A DNA stretch of 49,221 nucleotides from Acidobacteriota bacterium (GTDB lineage Bacteria > Acidobacteriota > Vicinamibacteria > Vicinamibacterales > 2-12-FULL-66-21), in assembly GCA_016184105.1 (NCBI GenBank), contig JACPDI010000046.1, positions 1 to 49,221 on the forward strand, in the 5' to 3' direction. This document shows positions 35,104-43,930 of this stretch, piece by piece. Below the pieces are notes generated by a model. It was not told where the DNA came from. It saw only the letters and a program-made list of their open reading frames with translations, and searched no databases. Numbering within the stretch: the first letter of the stretch is position 1; each line of letters opens with the position of its first letter. Both the position numbers and the translations under genes were made by a program.

Positions 35104-36604
35104 ACCGCCTCCACAGAAAGTACACCGGCACTCCCGTGAGGATGATCGCCAGTCCCGGCCACGTCGTGGCGGTCTGGTACGTGAACAGCACGAGGAGGAT
35201 GCCGCTGGCGCCCAGGATGTAGATCGCCGGCAGCACCGGGTAGCCGAATGCCTTGTAGGGCCGCTCCGCGTCCGGGCGTGTGAAGCGCAGCCGGATCAGC
35301 CCGGAGATCGTCGCGATGTAGAAGAGCAGCGCGGCGGAGATGACGTAGGTCAGCAGGTCGTTGTACAGGTTCCCGTACGTGCCGGTCGCGGTGTTGTAGG
35401 TGCGTGGCAGCACGAGAGCCGCGGCCCAGATGCCCTGGATGACCAGCCCCCAGGCCGGCACCTTTTCTTCGTTGAGCGCGCCCGCGCGCCGGAAGAACAG
35501 CCCGTCACGCGCCATCGCGTAGTAGGCGCGCGCGCCTGCCAGGATCAGGCCGTTATTGCACCCGAAGGTCGAGATCATGATGCCGATGGCCATGATCATC
35601 GCACCCAGCCCCGGGAAGATGACCTCGAGCGTGGAGGTGGCCACGCGGTCGGCCGGCGCGGTCTGGATCGCGCCAAGCGGCAGCGTGACGAGGTACGCGA
35701 CGTTGGCGAGCACGTACAGCGTGATGACGATCACCGTGCCGAACACCAGCGCCAGCGGCAGCGTGCGCCGCGGGTCCTTCACCTCGCCGGCCGCGAACGC
35801 GATGTTGTGCCACGAGTCGGCCGAAAACATGGAACCCACCTGCGACACGGCGAGCGCCACGAGCAACCCGTACGTGGTTGCCGCGCTCACACCCGGCGCG
35901 ATCGGCGTGTACCCCCGCGGCGTCCAGAAGTCGCCGAAGTTCGTGCTCACCGCCAGCTCGTTCCAGCCGAAGAGCAGCCCCACCAGGATGAGCGCCACAA
36001 GGGCGCCGGTCTTGGCGGTCGTGAACACGTTCTGAATCACCTTGCCCCAGTCCAGCCCGCGCGTGTTCGTCCAGGTGAGAAAGGCGATCAGCACCAGGCC
36101 GAGGAGCTGCACGGTCGAGAGCGACACGGCATACCCCTGGGTAATGTGCATCGGCGGCACGAGATAGTTGGTTTCGGACAGCCAGGGCACCAGGTAGCCG
36201 GTGTACCGCGCGAAGGCGACCGCAACCGCGGCAATGGTCCCGGTCTGGATCACCATGAACAGCGTCCAGCCGTAGAGGAAGCCGGCCAGCGGAGAGAAAG
36301 CCTCCCGCAGGAAGACGTACTGCCCGCCGGACCGCGGCATCATCGCCGCCAGCTCGCCGTAGGACAGCGCGCCGGCGATCGTGAGCACGCCGGTCACCAC
36401 CCACGCGGCCAGCAGCCAGCCCGGGCTGCCGACCTGCCGCGCCATTTCCGCGGAGACGATGAAGATGCCAGATCCAATCATCGACCCGACGACGATCATC
36501 GTCGAGGCGTAGAGGCCGAGGCCGCGCTTGAATTCGGTGTCGAGTTGGACGAGCGTGCCCGTCCCGGAAGGCGCCGCGGCAGGGCCGCGCGTCATGTCAG
36601 CCAT
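35102..36604 (-). CDS. APC-superfamily amino acid permease
   Basis: 500 aa with about twelve hydrophobic helices. The N-terminal GLGLYASTMIVVGSMIGSGI is the conserved first helix of amino acid-polyamine-organocation transporters, with the unwound GSGIF substrate site. GELAAMMPRSGGQYVFLREA, the next conserved block, follows near residue 90. The sequence NEEKVPAWGLVIQG is typical of the loop before helix 9. The transported amino acid cannot be deduced. It diverges from gltS, another amino-acid carrier, across 70 nt. Its stop codon lies in the decamer array. Confidence 0.9.
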   Translation of the reverse strand: MADMTRGPAAAPSGTGTLVQLDTEFKRGLGLYASTMIVVGSMIGSGIFIVSAEMARQVGSPGWLLAAWVVTGVLTIAGALSYGELAAMMPRSGGQYVFLREAFSPLAGFLYGWTLFMVIQTGTIAAVAVAFARYTGYLVPWLSETNYLVPPMHITQGYAVSLSTVQLLGLVLIAFLTWTNTRGLDWGKVIQNVFTTAKTGALVALILVGLLFGWNELAVSTNFGDFWTPRGYTPIAPGVSAATTYGLLVALAVSQVGSMFSADSWHNIAFAAGEVKDPRRTLPLALVFGTVIVITLYVLANVAYLVTLPLGAIQTAPADRVATSTLEVIFPGLGAMIMAIGIMISTFGCNNGLILAGARAYYAMARDGLFFRRAGALNEEKVPAWGLVIQGIWAAALVLPRTYNTATGTYGNLYNDLLTYVISAALLFYIATISGLIRLRFTRPDAERPYKAFGYPVLPAIYILGASGILLVLFTYQTATTWPGLAIILTGVPVYFLWRR

Positions 36605-36620
36605 CGAATGTCCCCTGAAT

Positions 36621-36648
36621 TTTGTGCAGGCTGGCGCGAAAATATATC
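36621..36648 (+). promoter_or_regulatory. Weak candidate promoter for gltS
   Basis: TTTGTG (36621-36626) and TATATC (36643-36648) are separated by 16 nt in the only AT-rich part of the divergent spacer. Both boxes are imperfect. The same AT-rich run could serve the APC permease on the other strand. Confidence 0.3.
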
Positions 36649-36674
36649 ATGCAACCGCATTCCGTGGAGGCTTA

Positions 36675-37913
36675 TTGCCGAAGCTGATCGTCCGGCTGGA
36701 CATGATCCAGACGCTCGCCCTCGCGTCCGTCGTCCTTTTCGTCGGTTATGGCATCCGGCGGCGCGTCGGGATTCTCAATCGCTACAACATCCCGGCCCCG
36801 GTCGTCGGCGGGTTTCTCTTTGCGGCGGTTGCGCTGACGCTGCGGCTGCAGGGGGTCGTGGGGTTCGAGTTCGACGCCACGCTGCAGACCCCGCTCATGA
36901 TCGCGTTCTTCACGACGATCGGCCTCGGCGCGAGCCTGGGGCTGCTGAAGATCGGCGGGCCGCAGGTGCTGCTGTTCTGGGTCATCGCCAGCCTCATGGC
37001 GATTTTCCAGGATGCGGTCGGTGTCGGCCTCGCCAGGCTGCTCGGCGTCCATCCGTTTCTGGGGCTGATCGCGGGCTCGATCACGATGACCGGCGGCCAC
37101 GGCACCGGCGCGGCGTTCGGCAAGCTGATGGAAGATCAGTACGGCTTCCGCGCGGCCGTGACGCTGGCGATGGCCGCGGCGACCTTCGGGCTGGTCAGCG
37201 GGGGGCTGATCGGCGGGCCGATCGCCACGGCGCTCATCCGGCGTAACCATCCGAAGCACACCCCGGGGCACATCAGCCCGGCCGCGCAGGCGGCGGCGGC
37301 CCAGGTGGACGCGCTCGACGAGGAAATTGACACCGAGCCGGCGGGGGAGCCGGCGACCGCATACACGCTGCTGAAGGTCATCACGGTGATCCTCCTCGCG
37401 ATGTGGATGGGCGGGCTCCTCAGCCGCTGGCTGGGCCAGTACGTCACCCTGCCGGCGTACATCGGTGCGATGCTCGTCGCCGCCATCGCCCGGAACGCGG
37501 CGGATTTCACCGGCGTCGTGCGGATCGAGCCGCGCGTGGTCGACGACCTCGGCACCATCGCGCTGTCGCTGTTCCTCTCGATGGCGCTCATGAGCCTGCG
37601 GCTGTGGGAGCTGCTGGATCTCGCGCTGCCGATGCTCGTGATCCTGACCGTGCAGGTCGCGATGATGGGGACGTTCGCCTATTTCGCGACCTATCGCCTC
37701 ATGGGGCGCGACTACGATGCCGCGGTCATGGCCGGCGGCCACTGCGGGTTCGGCCTGGGCGCGACGCCGAACGCCGTCGCGAACATGGAGTCGATCGTCG
37801 AGAAGTTCGGGCCGGCGCCGCGGGCGTTTCTCGTCGTCCCCATGGTCGGCGCCTTCTTCATCGATTTCACCAACGCCATCATCATCACGACCTTCATCAA
37901 CCTGGTGCAGTAA
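36675..37913 (+). CDS. gltS: Sodium/glutamate symporter GltS
   Basis: 412 aa from TTG 36675, which has GGAGG at 36666-36670; the ATG at 36702 (MIQTLALASVVLFVGYGIRR) is an alternative that aligns better with known N-termini. Family features are YNIPAPVVGGFLFA, ITMTGGHGTGAAFG near residue 140 (first re-entrant loop), and AGGHCGFGLGATPNAVANME in the second repeat, giving the inverted-repeat topology of ESS transporters. A hydrophilic Ala/Glu-rich loop (about 200-225) separates the halves. It imports glutamate with Na+. The HD gene follows 2 nt after the stop. Confidence 0.92.
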   Translation: MPKLIVRLDMIQTLALASVVLFVGYGIRRRVGILNRYNIPAPVVGGFLFAAVALTLRLQGVVGFEFDATLQTPLMIAFFTTIGLGASLGLLKIGGPQVLLFWVIASLMAIFQDAVGVGLARLLGVHPFLGLIAGSITMTGGHGTGAAFGKLMEDQYGFRAAVTLAMAAATFGLVSGGLIGGPIATALIRRNHPKHTPGHISPAAQAAAAQVDALDEEIDTEPAGEPATAYTLLKVITVILLAMWMGGLLSRWLGQYVTLPAYIGAMLVAAIARNAADFTGVVRIEPRVVDDLGTIALSLFLSMALMSLRLWELLDLALPMLVILTVQVAMMGTFAYFATYRLMGRDYDAAVMAGGHCGFGLGATPNAVANMESIVEKFGPAPRAFLVVPMVGAFFIDFTNAIIITTFINLVQ

Positions 37914-37915
37914 GC

Positions 37916-38482
37916 ATGCTGAATCGAGACGCCGCGCTCGCCCTGATGCGGGAATGGACGCAGAACGACAACCTCCGGAAGCACATGCTCGCCGTCGAAG
38001 CCGCGGTCCGCCAATACGCGCGCTTGTTCGGCGAGGACGAGAACGACTGGGGCGTGGTCGCCATCCTCCACGACTTCGATTACGAGCGGCACCCGACGCG
38101 CGAGGAGCATCCCTACCGCGGCGTGGAGCACTTGCGGGCCCTCGGCTACCCCGAATGGGTGCTGCGCGCGATCCTCTCGCACGCCGACTACACCGGCGTG
38201 GCGCGCGAGTCGCGGCTGGAGAAGACGCTGTTCGCGTGCGACGAAATGGCCGGGTTCGTCACCGCGGCCTCGCTCGTGCGCCCCTCGAAGAGCGTGCTCG
38301 ACCTCGAGGCGTCGAGCGTGGTGAAGCGGATGAAGGACAAGGCGTTCGCGCGCGCGGTTCCGCGCGACGATCTCCGGAAGGGGGCCGAGGAGCTGGGCCT
38401 GCCTCTCGACCAGCACATCACGAACGTCATCGCCGGCATGCGCGAGCGCGCCGACGACCTCGGGCTGCGGGGAACGCTGTAA
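37916..38482 (+). CDS. HD-domain (HDIG-type) hydrolase
   Basis: 188 aa. The HD fold is shown by LRKHMLAVEAAVRQYARLFG (first His), ILHDFDYERHP (the HD pair near residue 51), an HPYRGVEHLRALGYPEW segment with further His, and ILSHADYTG. This is the HDIG/HDIX pattern of small stand-alone phosphohydrolases, whose substrates are often unknown. It is unrelated in architecture to the two HD-GYP proteins. It lies between gltS and the ABC genes with tiny gaps on the gltS side, so it may be co-transcribed. Confidence 0.85.
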   Translation: MLNRDAALALMREWTQNDNLRKHMLAVEAAVRQYARLFGEDENDWGVVAILHDFDYERHPTREEHPYRGVEHLRALGYPEWVLRAILSHADYTGVARESRLEKTLFACDEMAGFVTAASLVRPSKSVLDLEASSVVKRMKDKAFARAVPRDDLRKGAEELGLPLDQHITNVIAGMRERADDLGLRGTL

Positions 38483-38512
38483 GTGGTGGACACGTATAAG
38501 GAAAGTGAGCAG

Positions 38513-39463
38513 ATGGACCCCATCGTCACCCTCTCCCGCGTGACCGTCGCCTACGGGACCAACCGCGCCCTCAAGGACGTGACCGCGGCGTTCCAGCCGG
38601 GGGCCGTGGGGCTGCTTGGGCCGAACGGCGCGGGCAAGAGCACCATGCTCAAGGCGCTCCTCGGCTTCGTGAAGCCGGACGAGGGGGCGATGCGCGTGTT
38701 CGGCATGGATGTGGCCGACAAGCCGCTCGAGATTCGCGCGCGGCTGGGATACATGCCGGAGACCGATGCGCACATTCCGGGCATGAACGCCGTGACGTTT
38801 GTCGCCTACTGCGGCCGGCTCGCCGGCCTGGCGTTTTCCGATGCGATGCAGCGCGCGCACGAGGTGCTGTACTACGTCGGGCTGGGGGAGGCGCGTTACC
38901 GGAACGTGGAAACCTACTCCACGGGCATGAAGCAGCGCATCAAGCTCGCGCAGGCGCTGGTCCACGACCCCGACCTGCTGTTCCTCGACGAACCCACCAA
39001 CGGGATGGACCCGAAGGGGCGCGAGGAGATGCTCGAGCTCGTCCGCGACCTGGCGCACAACAAGCGCGTGAACCTGATTCTCTCCTCGCACCTCCTGCCC
39101 GACGTCGAGTACACGTGCGACCACGTCATCGTGATGGACAAGGCGACGGTCGTCGCGCAGGGGCCGATCGGCGAGCTGAAAGGGCCGGCCGGCCGCGTCT
39201 TCGAGCTGCGCGTCAAGTTCCCGGGCGGGACCCTTCACGGCTTCCTCGAGCGGCTGCACGAGGCCGGCCTCGAGACGCACAACACGGACGAGGACGTGAT
39301 TCGCGTCTTCGTTCCAGGCGCCGCCGCGCCGCGGCTCGGGGCCGCGAACGACCAGCAGGCCCTGTTCGCGCTGGCCGCGAAGCACGGCGTGCAGGTGCGC
39401 CACCTGAAGGCGAGCCTGCCGACGCTCGAAGACGTGTTCGCCAAGGCGGTCGGCGAAGACTGA
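38513..39463 (+). CDS. ABC transporter ATP-binding protein (first)
   Basis: 316 aa. Walker A is GPNGAGKST at 36-44; the signature YSTGMKQR, Walker B LLFLDEPTNGMDP and the switch-His segment LILSSHLLPDVE are all present. The DrrA/CcmA-like subfamily fits, with a C-terminal extension of about 100 residues. I chose ATG 38513 because AAGGAAAG (38498-38505) lies 7 nt upstream; GTG 38483 is in frame but poorer. It is followed by its permease after a 19-nt heptamer spacer. Confidence 0.92.
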   Translation: MDPIVTLSRVTVAYGTNRALKDVTAAFQPGAVGLLGPNGAGKSTMLKALLGFVKPDEGAMRVFGMDVADKPLEIRARLGYMPETDAHIPGMNAVTFVAYCGRLAGLAFSDAMQRAHEVLYYVGLGEARYRNVETYSTGMKQRIKLAQALVHDPDLLFLDEPTNGMDPKGREEMLELVRDLAHNKRVNLILSSHLLPDVEYTCDHVIVMDKATVVAQGPIGELKGPAGRVFELRVKFPGGTLHGFLERLHEAGLETHNTDEDVIRVFVPGAAAPRLGAANDQQALFALAAKHGVQVRHLKASLPTLEDVFAKAVGED

Positions 39464-39482
39464 CCTGAGACGCGAGACCCGA
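39464..39482 (+). repeat. Degenerate heptamer repeat spacer
   Basis: CCTGAGA, CGCGAGA, CCCGA fill all 19 nt between the ATPase TGA and the permease ATG (39483). The period is 7, as in the other plus-strand spacers. Confidence 0.55.
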
Positions 39483-40322
39483 ATGCCTATTCACGATCAG
39501 AGTTACCGCCGCTACGCCGGGAAGCGCGACCAGCCGGGCAAGGCGTGGACGGTCATCGCGGCGGCGGGGATCCGCAACATGATCGGCCGGAAGATGTTCC
39601 TCGGCCTGCTGCTCCTCGCGTGGCTCCCGTTCGTCGTCCGGGCGGTGCAGATCTACATCGCGTCGAACTTCCCGCAAGCCGCTCTGCTCGCGCCCACCGC
39701 GGAGACGTTCCGTGAGTTCATGGACCAGCAGGGGCCGTTCGTCTTCTTCGTGACGATTTACGCCGGCGCCGGGCTCATCGCCAACGATCGCCGCGCCAAC
39801 GCCCTGCAGATTTACCTGTCCAAGCCCCTGATGCGCGCCGAATACATCGCCGGCAAGCTGGCGATCCTCGCCGTCTTCCTGGCCCTGGTGACCTTCGTGC
39901 CGGGCATCCTGCTGCTGCTGCTGCAGATTGCGTTCGCCGGGAGCTTCGAGTTCGCGAGAAAGAACATCTTCCTCTTTCCGGCCATCACGCTCGCGGGGCT
40001 CGTCCAGGTGCTCGTCGCCAGCTTCACGATGCTCGCGCTCTCGTCGCTCTCGAAAAGCGCGCGGTACGTCGCGATCCTCTACGCCGGACTGCTGTTCTTC
40101 ACCAAGGCGATGTTCGGCGCGCTGGCGCTCATCACGGGAGGCACCCGTGTCGCCTGGGTGTCGTTCAGCGACAACCTCATTCAAGTGGTGGACGTGATCT
40201 TCCGGCTCAAGCCGCGGTACGAGGTGCCGTGGATCGTGTCCCTTCTCGTCATCATCGGCCTGATCGTCGTGTCCGCGTCCGTCCTCGAGCGGCGGGTGCG
40301 CGGCGTGGAAGTGGTGACGTAG
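39483..40322 (+). CDS. ABC-2 type transporter permease (first)
   Basis: 279 aa with six predicted membrane segments (roughly 38-58, 78-96, 120-142, 155-178, 190-212, 243-262). The pattern FFVTIYAGAGLIANDRRANA followed by LQIYLSKPLMRAEYIAGKLA is characteristic of ABC-2 permeases (the elbow-helix region between helices 2 and 3). It lies between two ATPase genes; its TAG overlaps the GTG of the second ATPase by 1 nt. The substrate is unknown. Confidence 0.85.
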   Translation: MPIHDQSYRRYAGKRDQPGKAWTVIAAAGIRNMIGRKMFLGLLLLAWLPFVVRAVQIYIASNFPQAALLAPTAETFREFMDQQGPFVFFVTIYAGAGLIANDRRANALQIYLSKPLMRAEYIAGKLAILAVFLALVTFVPGILLLLLQIAFAGSFEFARKNIFLFPAITLAGLVQVLVASFTMLALSSLSKSARYVAILYAGLLFFTKAMFGALALITGGTRVAWVSFSDNLIQVVDVIFRLKPRYEVPWIVSLLVIIGLIVVSASVLERRVRGVEVVT

Positions 40323-41245
40323 TGGCGCCGCTCATTACCGCCGAGCAGCTGTCGAAGTGGTACGGACAGGTCATCGGCCTCAACGACGTCACGGTGTCGG
40401 TGCCGCCCGGCGTCACCGGCCTGCTTGGCCCCAATGGCGCCGGCAAATCGACGTTCCTGAAGCTGATTACCGGCCAGTTGAAGCCGAGCAAAGGCTCGAT
40501 CCGCGTCCTCGGGGCGCCGATCTGGGATAACCCGCCGCTGTACGGGCGGATCGGGTTCTGCCCGGAGCAGGACGCCTTCTACGACCGGATGACCGGCCTC
40601 GAGTGGGTGACCGCCCTCGTGCGGCTGAACGGCCTGGACAACGGATCCGCCGATGCGGCCGCCCGCCGCGCGCTCGAACAGGTCGACCTCATGGACGCGG
40701 CGAACAAGAAGATCGGCGCCTACAGCAAGGGCATGCGGCAGCGCGTGAAGCTCGCACAGGCCATCGTCCACGACCCGGAGCTGCTGATCCTGGACGAGCC
40801 GCTCTCGGGCATGGATCCGCTCGCGCGCCGCAAGACGATCCGCTTCATCCGCGACTGGGCGCGCGCCGGCAAGAGCGTCGTCGTCTCGAGCCACATCCTG
40901 CACGAGATCGAGTCGATGACGTCGAACATCCTCCTGATCAACAACGGGCGGATCCTCGCCGAAGGGGACGTGCACCACATCCGCGATCTCATCGACGAGC
41001 ATCCACATACCGTCTACATCCGGGGCGCCGACCCGCGCGGGCTCGCCCGCGAGTTCCTCACGCGCGACGACGTGCTCAGCATGCGGTTCGAGGAAGGCGC
41101 GGTGGTGATCGAGACCGCCAGGCCGGATGCGTTTTACGCGCGGCTGACCGAGATGGCCGCATCCGGCGAGTTCGGGCGGATAGACGAGGTGACGTCGCCT
41201 GACGACAACCTGCAGGCGGTGTTCAAGTATCTGGTCAAGCAGTAG
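40322..41245 (+). CDS. ABC transporter ATP-binding protein (second)
   Basis: 307 aa starting at GTG 40322, overlapping the permease stop by one base. Walker A GPNGAGKST at 36-44, signature YSKGMRQR, Walker B LLILDEPLSGMDP and the switch segment VVVSSHILHEIES are intact. It resembles the first ATPase closely in layout (same Walker A position, same C-terminal extension), which suggests an ancient duplication of an ATPase/permease pair. The product should energise one or both permeases nearby. Confidence 0.92.
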   Translation: MAPLITAEQLSKWYGQVIGLNDVTVSVPPGVTGLLGPNGAGKSTFLKLITGQLKPSKGSIRVLGAPIWDNPPLYGRIGFCPEQDAFYDRMTGLEWVTALVRLNGLDNGSADAAARRALEQVDLMDAANKKIGAYSKGMRQRVKLAQAIVHDPELLILDEPLSGMDPLARRKTIRFIRDWARAGKSVVVSSHILHEIESMTSNILLINNGRILAEGDVHHIRDLIDEHPHTVYIRGADPRGLAREFLTRDDVLSMRFEEGAVVIETARPDAFYARLTEMAASGEFGRIDEVTSPDDNLQAVFKYLVKQ

Positions 41246-41246
41246 G

Positions 41247-41274
41247 CACCGGGCACGAGGCACGAGGCACGAGG
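41247..41274 (+). repeat. Degenerate heptamer repeat spacer (CACGAGG)
   Basis: One unit CACCGGG and three exact units CACGAGG fill the gap between the second ATPase TAG and the permease ATG at 41276. The same heptamer recurs at 45827-45847. Confidence 0.8.
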
Positions 41275-41275
41275 G

Positions 41276-42154
41276 ATGAAGATGGACACCGAGAGCACCC
41301 CTGGCACGCAAAGCACCGGGAGCACCCGCGGCGGTTCGCCCAGCCTGTTCTCGTCCGCGGTCCGTGTGTTCGACATCTCCGTGGGCGAGATGCTGTGGTC
41401 GCGGCGCACGATCTTCATGGCGCTCGTCGTCGGCGGGCCCGTGGTGATCGCGCTGGCCGTTCGGGCCGCGCTCTTCCTGACCGGGCGCGTCGGGCGGGTG
41501 GATGGCGTCGCGATGACGGGCCAGGCCATGTTCGGCATGATGATCTGGTTCTTCTACCTGCGCTTCACCGTGCCGGTGCTGGGCGTGTTCTACGGCACCG
41601 CGCTCATCGCCGACGAGGTCGAGGACAAGACGCTGACATACCTGTTCACGCGGCCCGTCCGCCGCGGCGCCGTGCTGCTCGGGAAATACCTGGCGTATTT
41701 CGCCGTCACGTCGCTCGTCGTGCTGCCATCGGTCATGATCGTGTGGCTGCTCATCGCGCCGATCGGCGGCACCGGCCTGGCGGTGTCGTTCATCCCGCTC
41801 CTGAAAGATCTCGCGCTGCTCGCCATCGGCCTGGGCGCCTACGGGGCGTTGTTCGCCTTCATCGGGGCCAAGTTCAAGCGTCCCCTCCTGACCGGCCTGA
41901 TCTTCGTGTTCGGATGGGAGCAGGCAGCCCTGATGATTCCCGGCTACCTGAAGAAGTTCACGATCGCCTACTACGTCCAGGCGCTCGTTCCGCACGCCAT
42001 GCCCCAGGAGGGGGTGATGAGCCTCATCCAGGGGCTCTTCCGCGATACGCCCAGCCTGCCGGTAAGCCTGCTGTGCCTGGCGATTATCTGGTTCGGGTTC
42101 TTATGGTTGGCGGCGCGGACGGTGGAGCGGAAGGAGTACGTGCTGGAGCAGTAG
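41276..42154 (+). CDS. ABC-2 type transporter permease (second)
   Basis: 292 aa. A hydrophilic Ser/Thr/Gly N-terminus (about 1-25) precedes six hydrophobic segments. The block GVFYGTALIADEVEDKTLTY followed by LFTRPVRRGAVLLGKYLAYF matches the equivalent ABC-2 permease region in the first permease (ANDRRANALQIYLSKPL). It starts directly after the CACGAGG spacer and ends next to an 8-bp hairpin. It probably pairs with the ATPase just upstream. The substrate is unknown. Confidence 0.85.
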   Translation: MKMDTESTPGTQSTGSTRGGSPSLFSSAVRVFDISVGEMLWSRRTIFMALVVGGPVVIALAVRAALFLTGRVGRVDGVAMTGQAMFGMMIWFFYLRFTVPVLGVFYGTALIADEVEDKTLTYLFTRPVRRGAVLLGKYLAYFAVTSLVVLPSVMIVWLLIAPIGGTGLAVSFIPLLKDLALLAIGLGAYGALFAFIGAKFKRPLLTGLIFVFGWEQAALMIPGYLKKFTIAYYVQALVPHAMPQEGVMSLIQGLFRDTPSLPVSLLCLAIIWFGFLWLAARTVERKEYVLEQ

Positions 42155-42174
42155 GCTGTCCGCTTCCGGACAGC
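42155..42174 (+). terminator. Hairpin directly after permease stop
   Basis: GCTGTCCG, loop CTTC, CGGACAGC form a perfect 8-bp stem starting at the base after the TAG. It is followed by TAAGTCCCTTAAA, not by a T-run, so termination is plausible but not certain. It closes the ABC gene block. Confidence 0.5.
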
Positions 42175-42188
42175 TAAGTCCCTTAAAC

Positions 42189-42218
42189 GGAACTTTTTAG
42201 CGTCGACCTCGTTATACT
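42189..42218 (+). promoter_or_regulatory. Candidate ECF-like promoter
   Basis: GGAACTT (42189-42195) resembles the -35 box of many ECF sigma promoters, and GTTATACT starts 15 nt later, including the -10-like TATACT at 42213-42218. It lies upstream of the 360-aa membrane-anchored protein. A link to the ECF sigma at 10757-11359 is only a guess. Confidence 0.35.
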
Positions 42219-42237
42219 CAGACAGAGGTTCATGCCC

Positions 42238-43320
42238 ATGACCAAGCGGACCCGGTACTTCATGGCTGGCGCGGCAACGGTGCTTGCCCTCGGCCTTTGC
42301 ACGGGCCTCGTGGCCTATTACGGCGGCCTTCCTGCGCTGTCGGCGTCGCGGACCGGACCAGACGAGCTGAGTTATGTGCCGGCCGATGCCGCCGTCGTGG
42401 CGTACGCCGACATCCAGACCGTCATGAACTCGCAGTTCCGGCAGAAGCTCCGCGAAGCGATTCCGATGAAGGAGAACGAGCGGAACGAGTTCGAGGAGAA
42501 GACCGGGATCGACGTCGAGCGCGACATCCAGTACATCATCGCCGCGATGAGTCCGGACGCGGCCAACGGCGGCAGCAGAGTCGTGCTGGCGCGCGGCACC
42601 TTCAACCAGGGGCGCCTGGAGGCTCTGGCACGCGAGCACGGCGGCCAGATCCAGGAATATCGGGGCGCGCGAATCCTGTCGCGCATGGTGGCGAAGGCCA
42701 CGGAAGAGTCGACCGAGCCCCGCGTCCGCCGTCACGGCGGGAAGCACCCGGCGCTTGCCTTCGTGGACACAGGTCTGGTCGCGATCGGCGATGAGGCGGG
42801 TCTCAAGAAAGCCATCGATGCCCACCACACCGGGCAGAGCATTTCCGGCAACGAAGAGATGATGCGCCTGGTCGGCGACATCGAGGCGGGCAGCAACGCG
42901 TGGGCGGTCGGCCGCTTTGACGCGCTGCGCAACCACGAAAAACTTCCCGCGCAGGTCCACAACCAGCTCTCCGCGGTGAAGTGGTTTGCCGCGACGGGCC
43001 ACGTCAACGGCGGCGTGTCTGGCAGCCTCCGGGCCGAGGCGCGCGACGACGCGGCGGCGGAAAACCTGCGCGACGTGGTCCGTGGCCTGCTGGCGCTGGC
43101 GAAGCTGCAGGGCGGCAGCGATCCGCGCGCGGCGGCGCTCGTCCAGTCGCTGCAGCTTGGAGGCACTGGCAAGACGGTGATTCTCTCCTTTGCCGTGCCG
43201 GCCGAAGTGGTGGATCTGATTGCGAAGAGCGCCCGGCACCACACGGAGATGGAGCGCGGTGAGGCGCCGGAACCCCCCGAGCCGCCCCGCCCGCCGATGC
43301 CGCCGGTGCCGGACCGGTAA
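42238..43320 (+). CDS. Membrane-anchored protein of unknown function (DUF3352-like)
   Basis: 360 aa from ATG 42238; I prefer it to ATG 42232 because AGAGG (42224-42228) is 9 nt away instead of 3. An N-terminal hydrophobic segment (about 8-28) looks like an anchor or uncleaved signal. The rest is soluble, with a typical opening LSYVPADAAVVAYADIQTVM, then alternating helices and strands (YIIAAMSPDAANGGSRVVLA, LAFVDTGLVAIGDEAGLKKA). This resembles DUF3352-type proteins, which have no known function. The C-terminus is a Pro-rich tail. A strong terminator follows. Confidence 0.7.
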   Translation: MTKRTRYFMAGAATVLALGLCTGLVAYYGGLPALSASRTGPDELSYVPADAAVVAYADIQTVMNSQFRQKLREAIPMKENERNEFEEKTGIDVERDIQYIIAAMSPDAANGGSRVVLARGTFNQGRLEALAREHGGQIQEYRGARILSRMVAKATEESTEPRVRRHGGKHPALAFVDTGLVAIGDEAGLKKAIDAHHTGQSISGNEEMMRLVGDIEAGSNAWAVGRFDALRNHEKLPAQVHNQLSAVKWFAATGHVNGGVSGSLRAEARDDAAAENLRDVVRGLLALAKLQGGSDPRAAALVQSLQLGGTGKTVILSFAVPAEVVDLIAKSARHHTEMERGEAPEPPEPPRPPMPPVPDR

Positions 43321-43343
43321 CGAAGCGCGCGCCGGACGTATCG

Positions 43344-43376
43344 AAGGGCGACCCCCCGGGGTCGCCCTTTTGTTTT
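43344..43376 (+). terminator. Rho-independent terminator
   Basis: AAGGGCGACCC (43344-43354) pairs with GGGTCGCCCTT (43359-43369), an 11-bp GC-rich stem with a 4-nt loop, followed by a T-rich tail TTGTTTTT-like to 43377. It ends the transcript of the 360-aa protein gene. It is the clearest intrinsic terminator in the window. Confidence 0.9.
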
Positions 43377-43425
43377 TGACTCAGGGTGCGGTCGATCCTA
43401 CACTTCCGAAGCTCTCGTTCCCGCT

Positions 43426-43827
43426 ATGCCTGAGCTCGTTTTCTTCTACGGCACGCTGATGACCGGCTTCGATCGCCGGCGGCGGGCCGGTATCGACGAG
43501 CACATCGAGTACTTCGGGCGGGGCACGATCGCCGCCGACCTGTTCGATCTGGGGATCTATCCTGCGGCGGTGCCGGCGCCGGACGGGCGGGTGTGGGGCG
43601 AAGTGTACGCGGTGAAAGACCGGGACAAGGCACTTGGCGGCCTCGACGACATCGAGGGCTACCGCCCGGACGATCCCGACCGCAGCCTCTACATCCGCAC
43701 CCAGGTGGACGTCGCGCTCACGGACGGTCGCCACGAGAGAGCCTGGGTGTACTTCTACAACGCGCCACTCGGGCGCGCCGAGCGAATCCCCTCGGGGGAC
43801 TATCTGGCGCACATCAAGGTTCGATAG
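43426..43827 (+). CDS. Gamma-glutamylcyclotransferase-like (AIG2/GGCT fold) protein
   Basis: 133 aa. The N-terminal FFYGTLMTGFD is the substrate-loop motif YGTL of the GGCT/AIG2 family. GVRVWGEVYAV-like residues (RVWGEVYAVKDRDKALGGLD), then DIEGYRP with the family's acidic residue region, and AWVYFYN complete the fold. Members cleave gamma-glutamyl amines or peptides to 5-oxoproline, but many bacterial ones are uncharacterised. The TAG stop is formed by the first unit of the decamer array. Confidence 0.85.
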   Translation: MPELVFFYGTLMTGFDRRRRAGIDEHIEYFGRGTIAADLFDLGIYPAAVPAPDGRVWGEVYAVKDRDKALGGLDDIEGYRPDDPDRSLYIRTQVDVALTDGRHERAWVYFYNAPLGRAERIPSGDYLAHIKVR

Positions 43828-43930
43828 GGTTCGAGGGGGTTCGAGGGGGTTCGAGGGGGTTCGAGAAGGTTCGAGAAGGTTCGAGAAGGTTCGAAACGGT
43901 TCGAGAAGGTTCGAGAAGGTTCCGGGGGGT
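43818..43930 (+). repeat. Decamer tandem repeat array 2
   Basis: About eleven 10-bp units of type TCGAGAAGGT or TCGAGGGGGT run from 43821, with one TCGATAGGGT at the left end and TCGAAACGGT inside. The left end provides the stop codon of the cyclotransferase gene and the right end touches the stop (43930-43932) of the minus-strand four-helix-bundle gene. It has the same repeat as array 1 but in inverted orientation on the chromosome. Confidence 0.92.
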
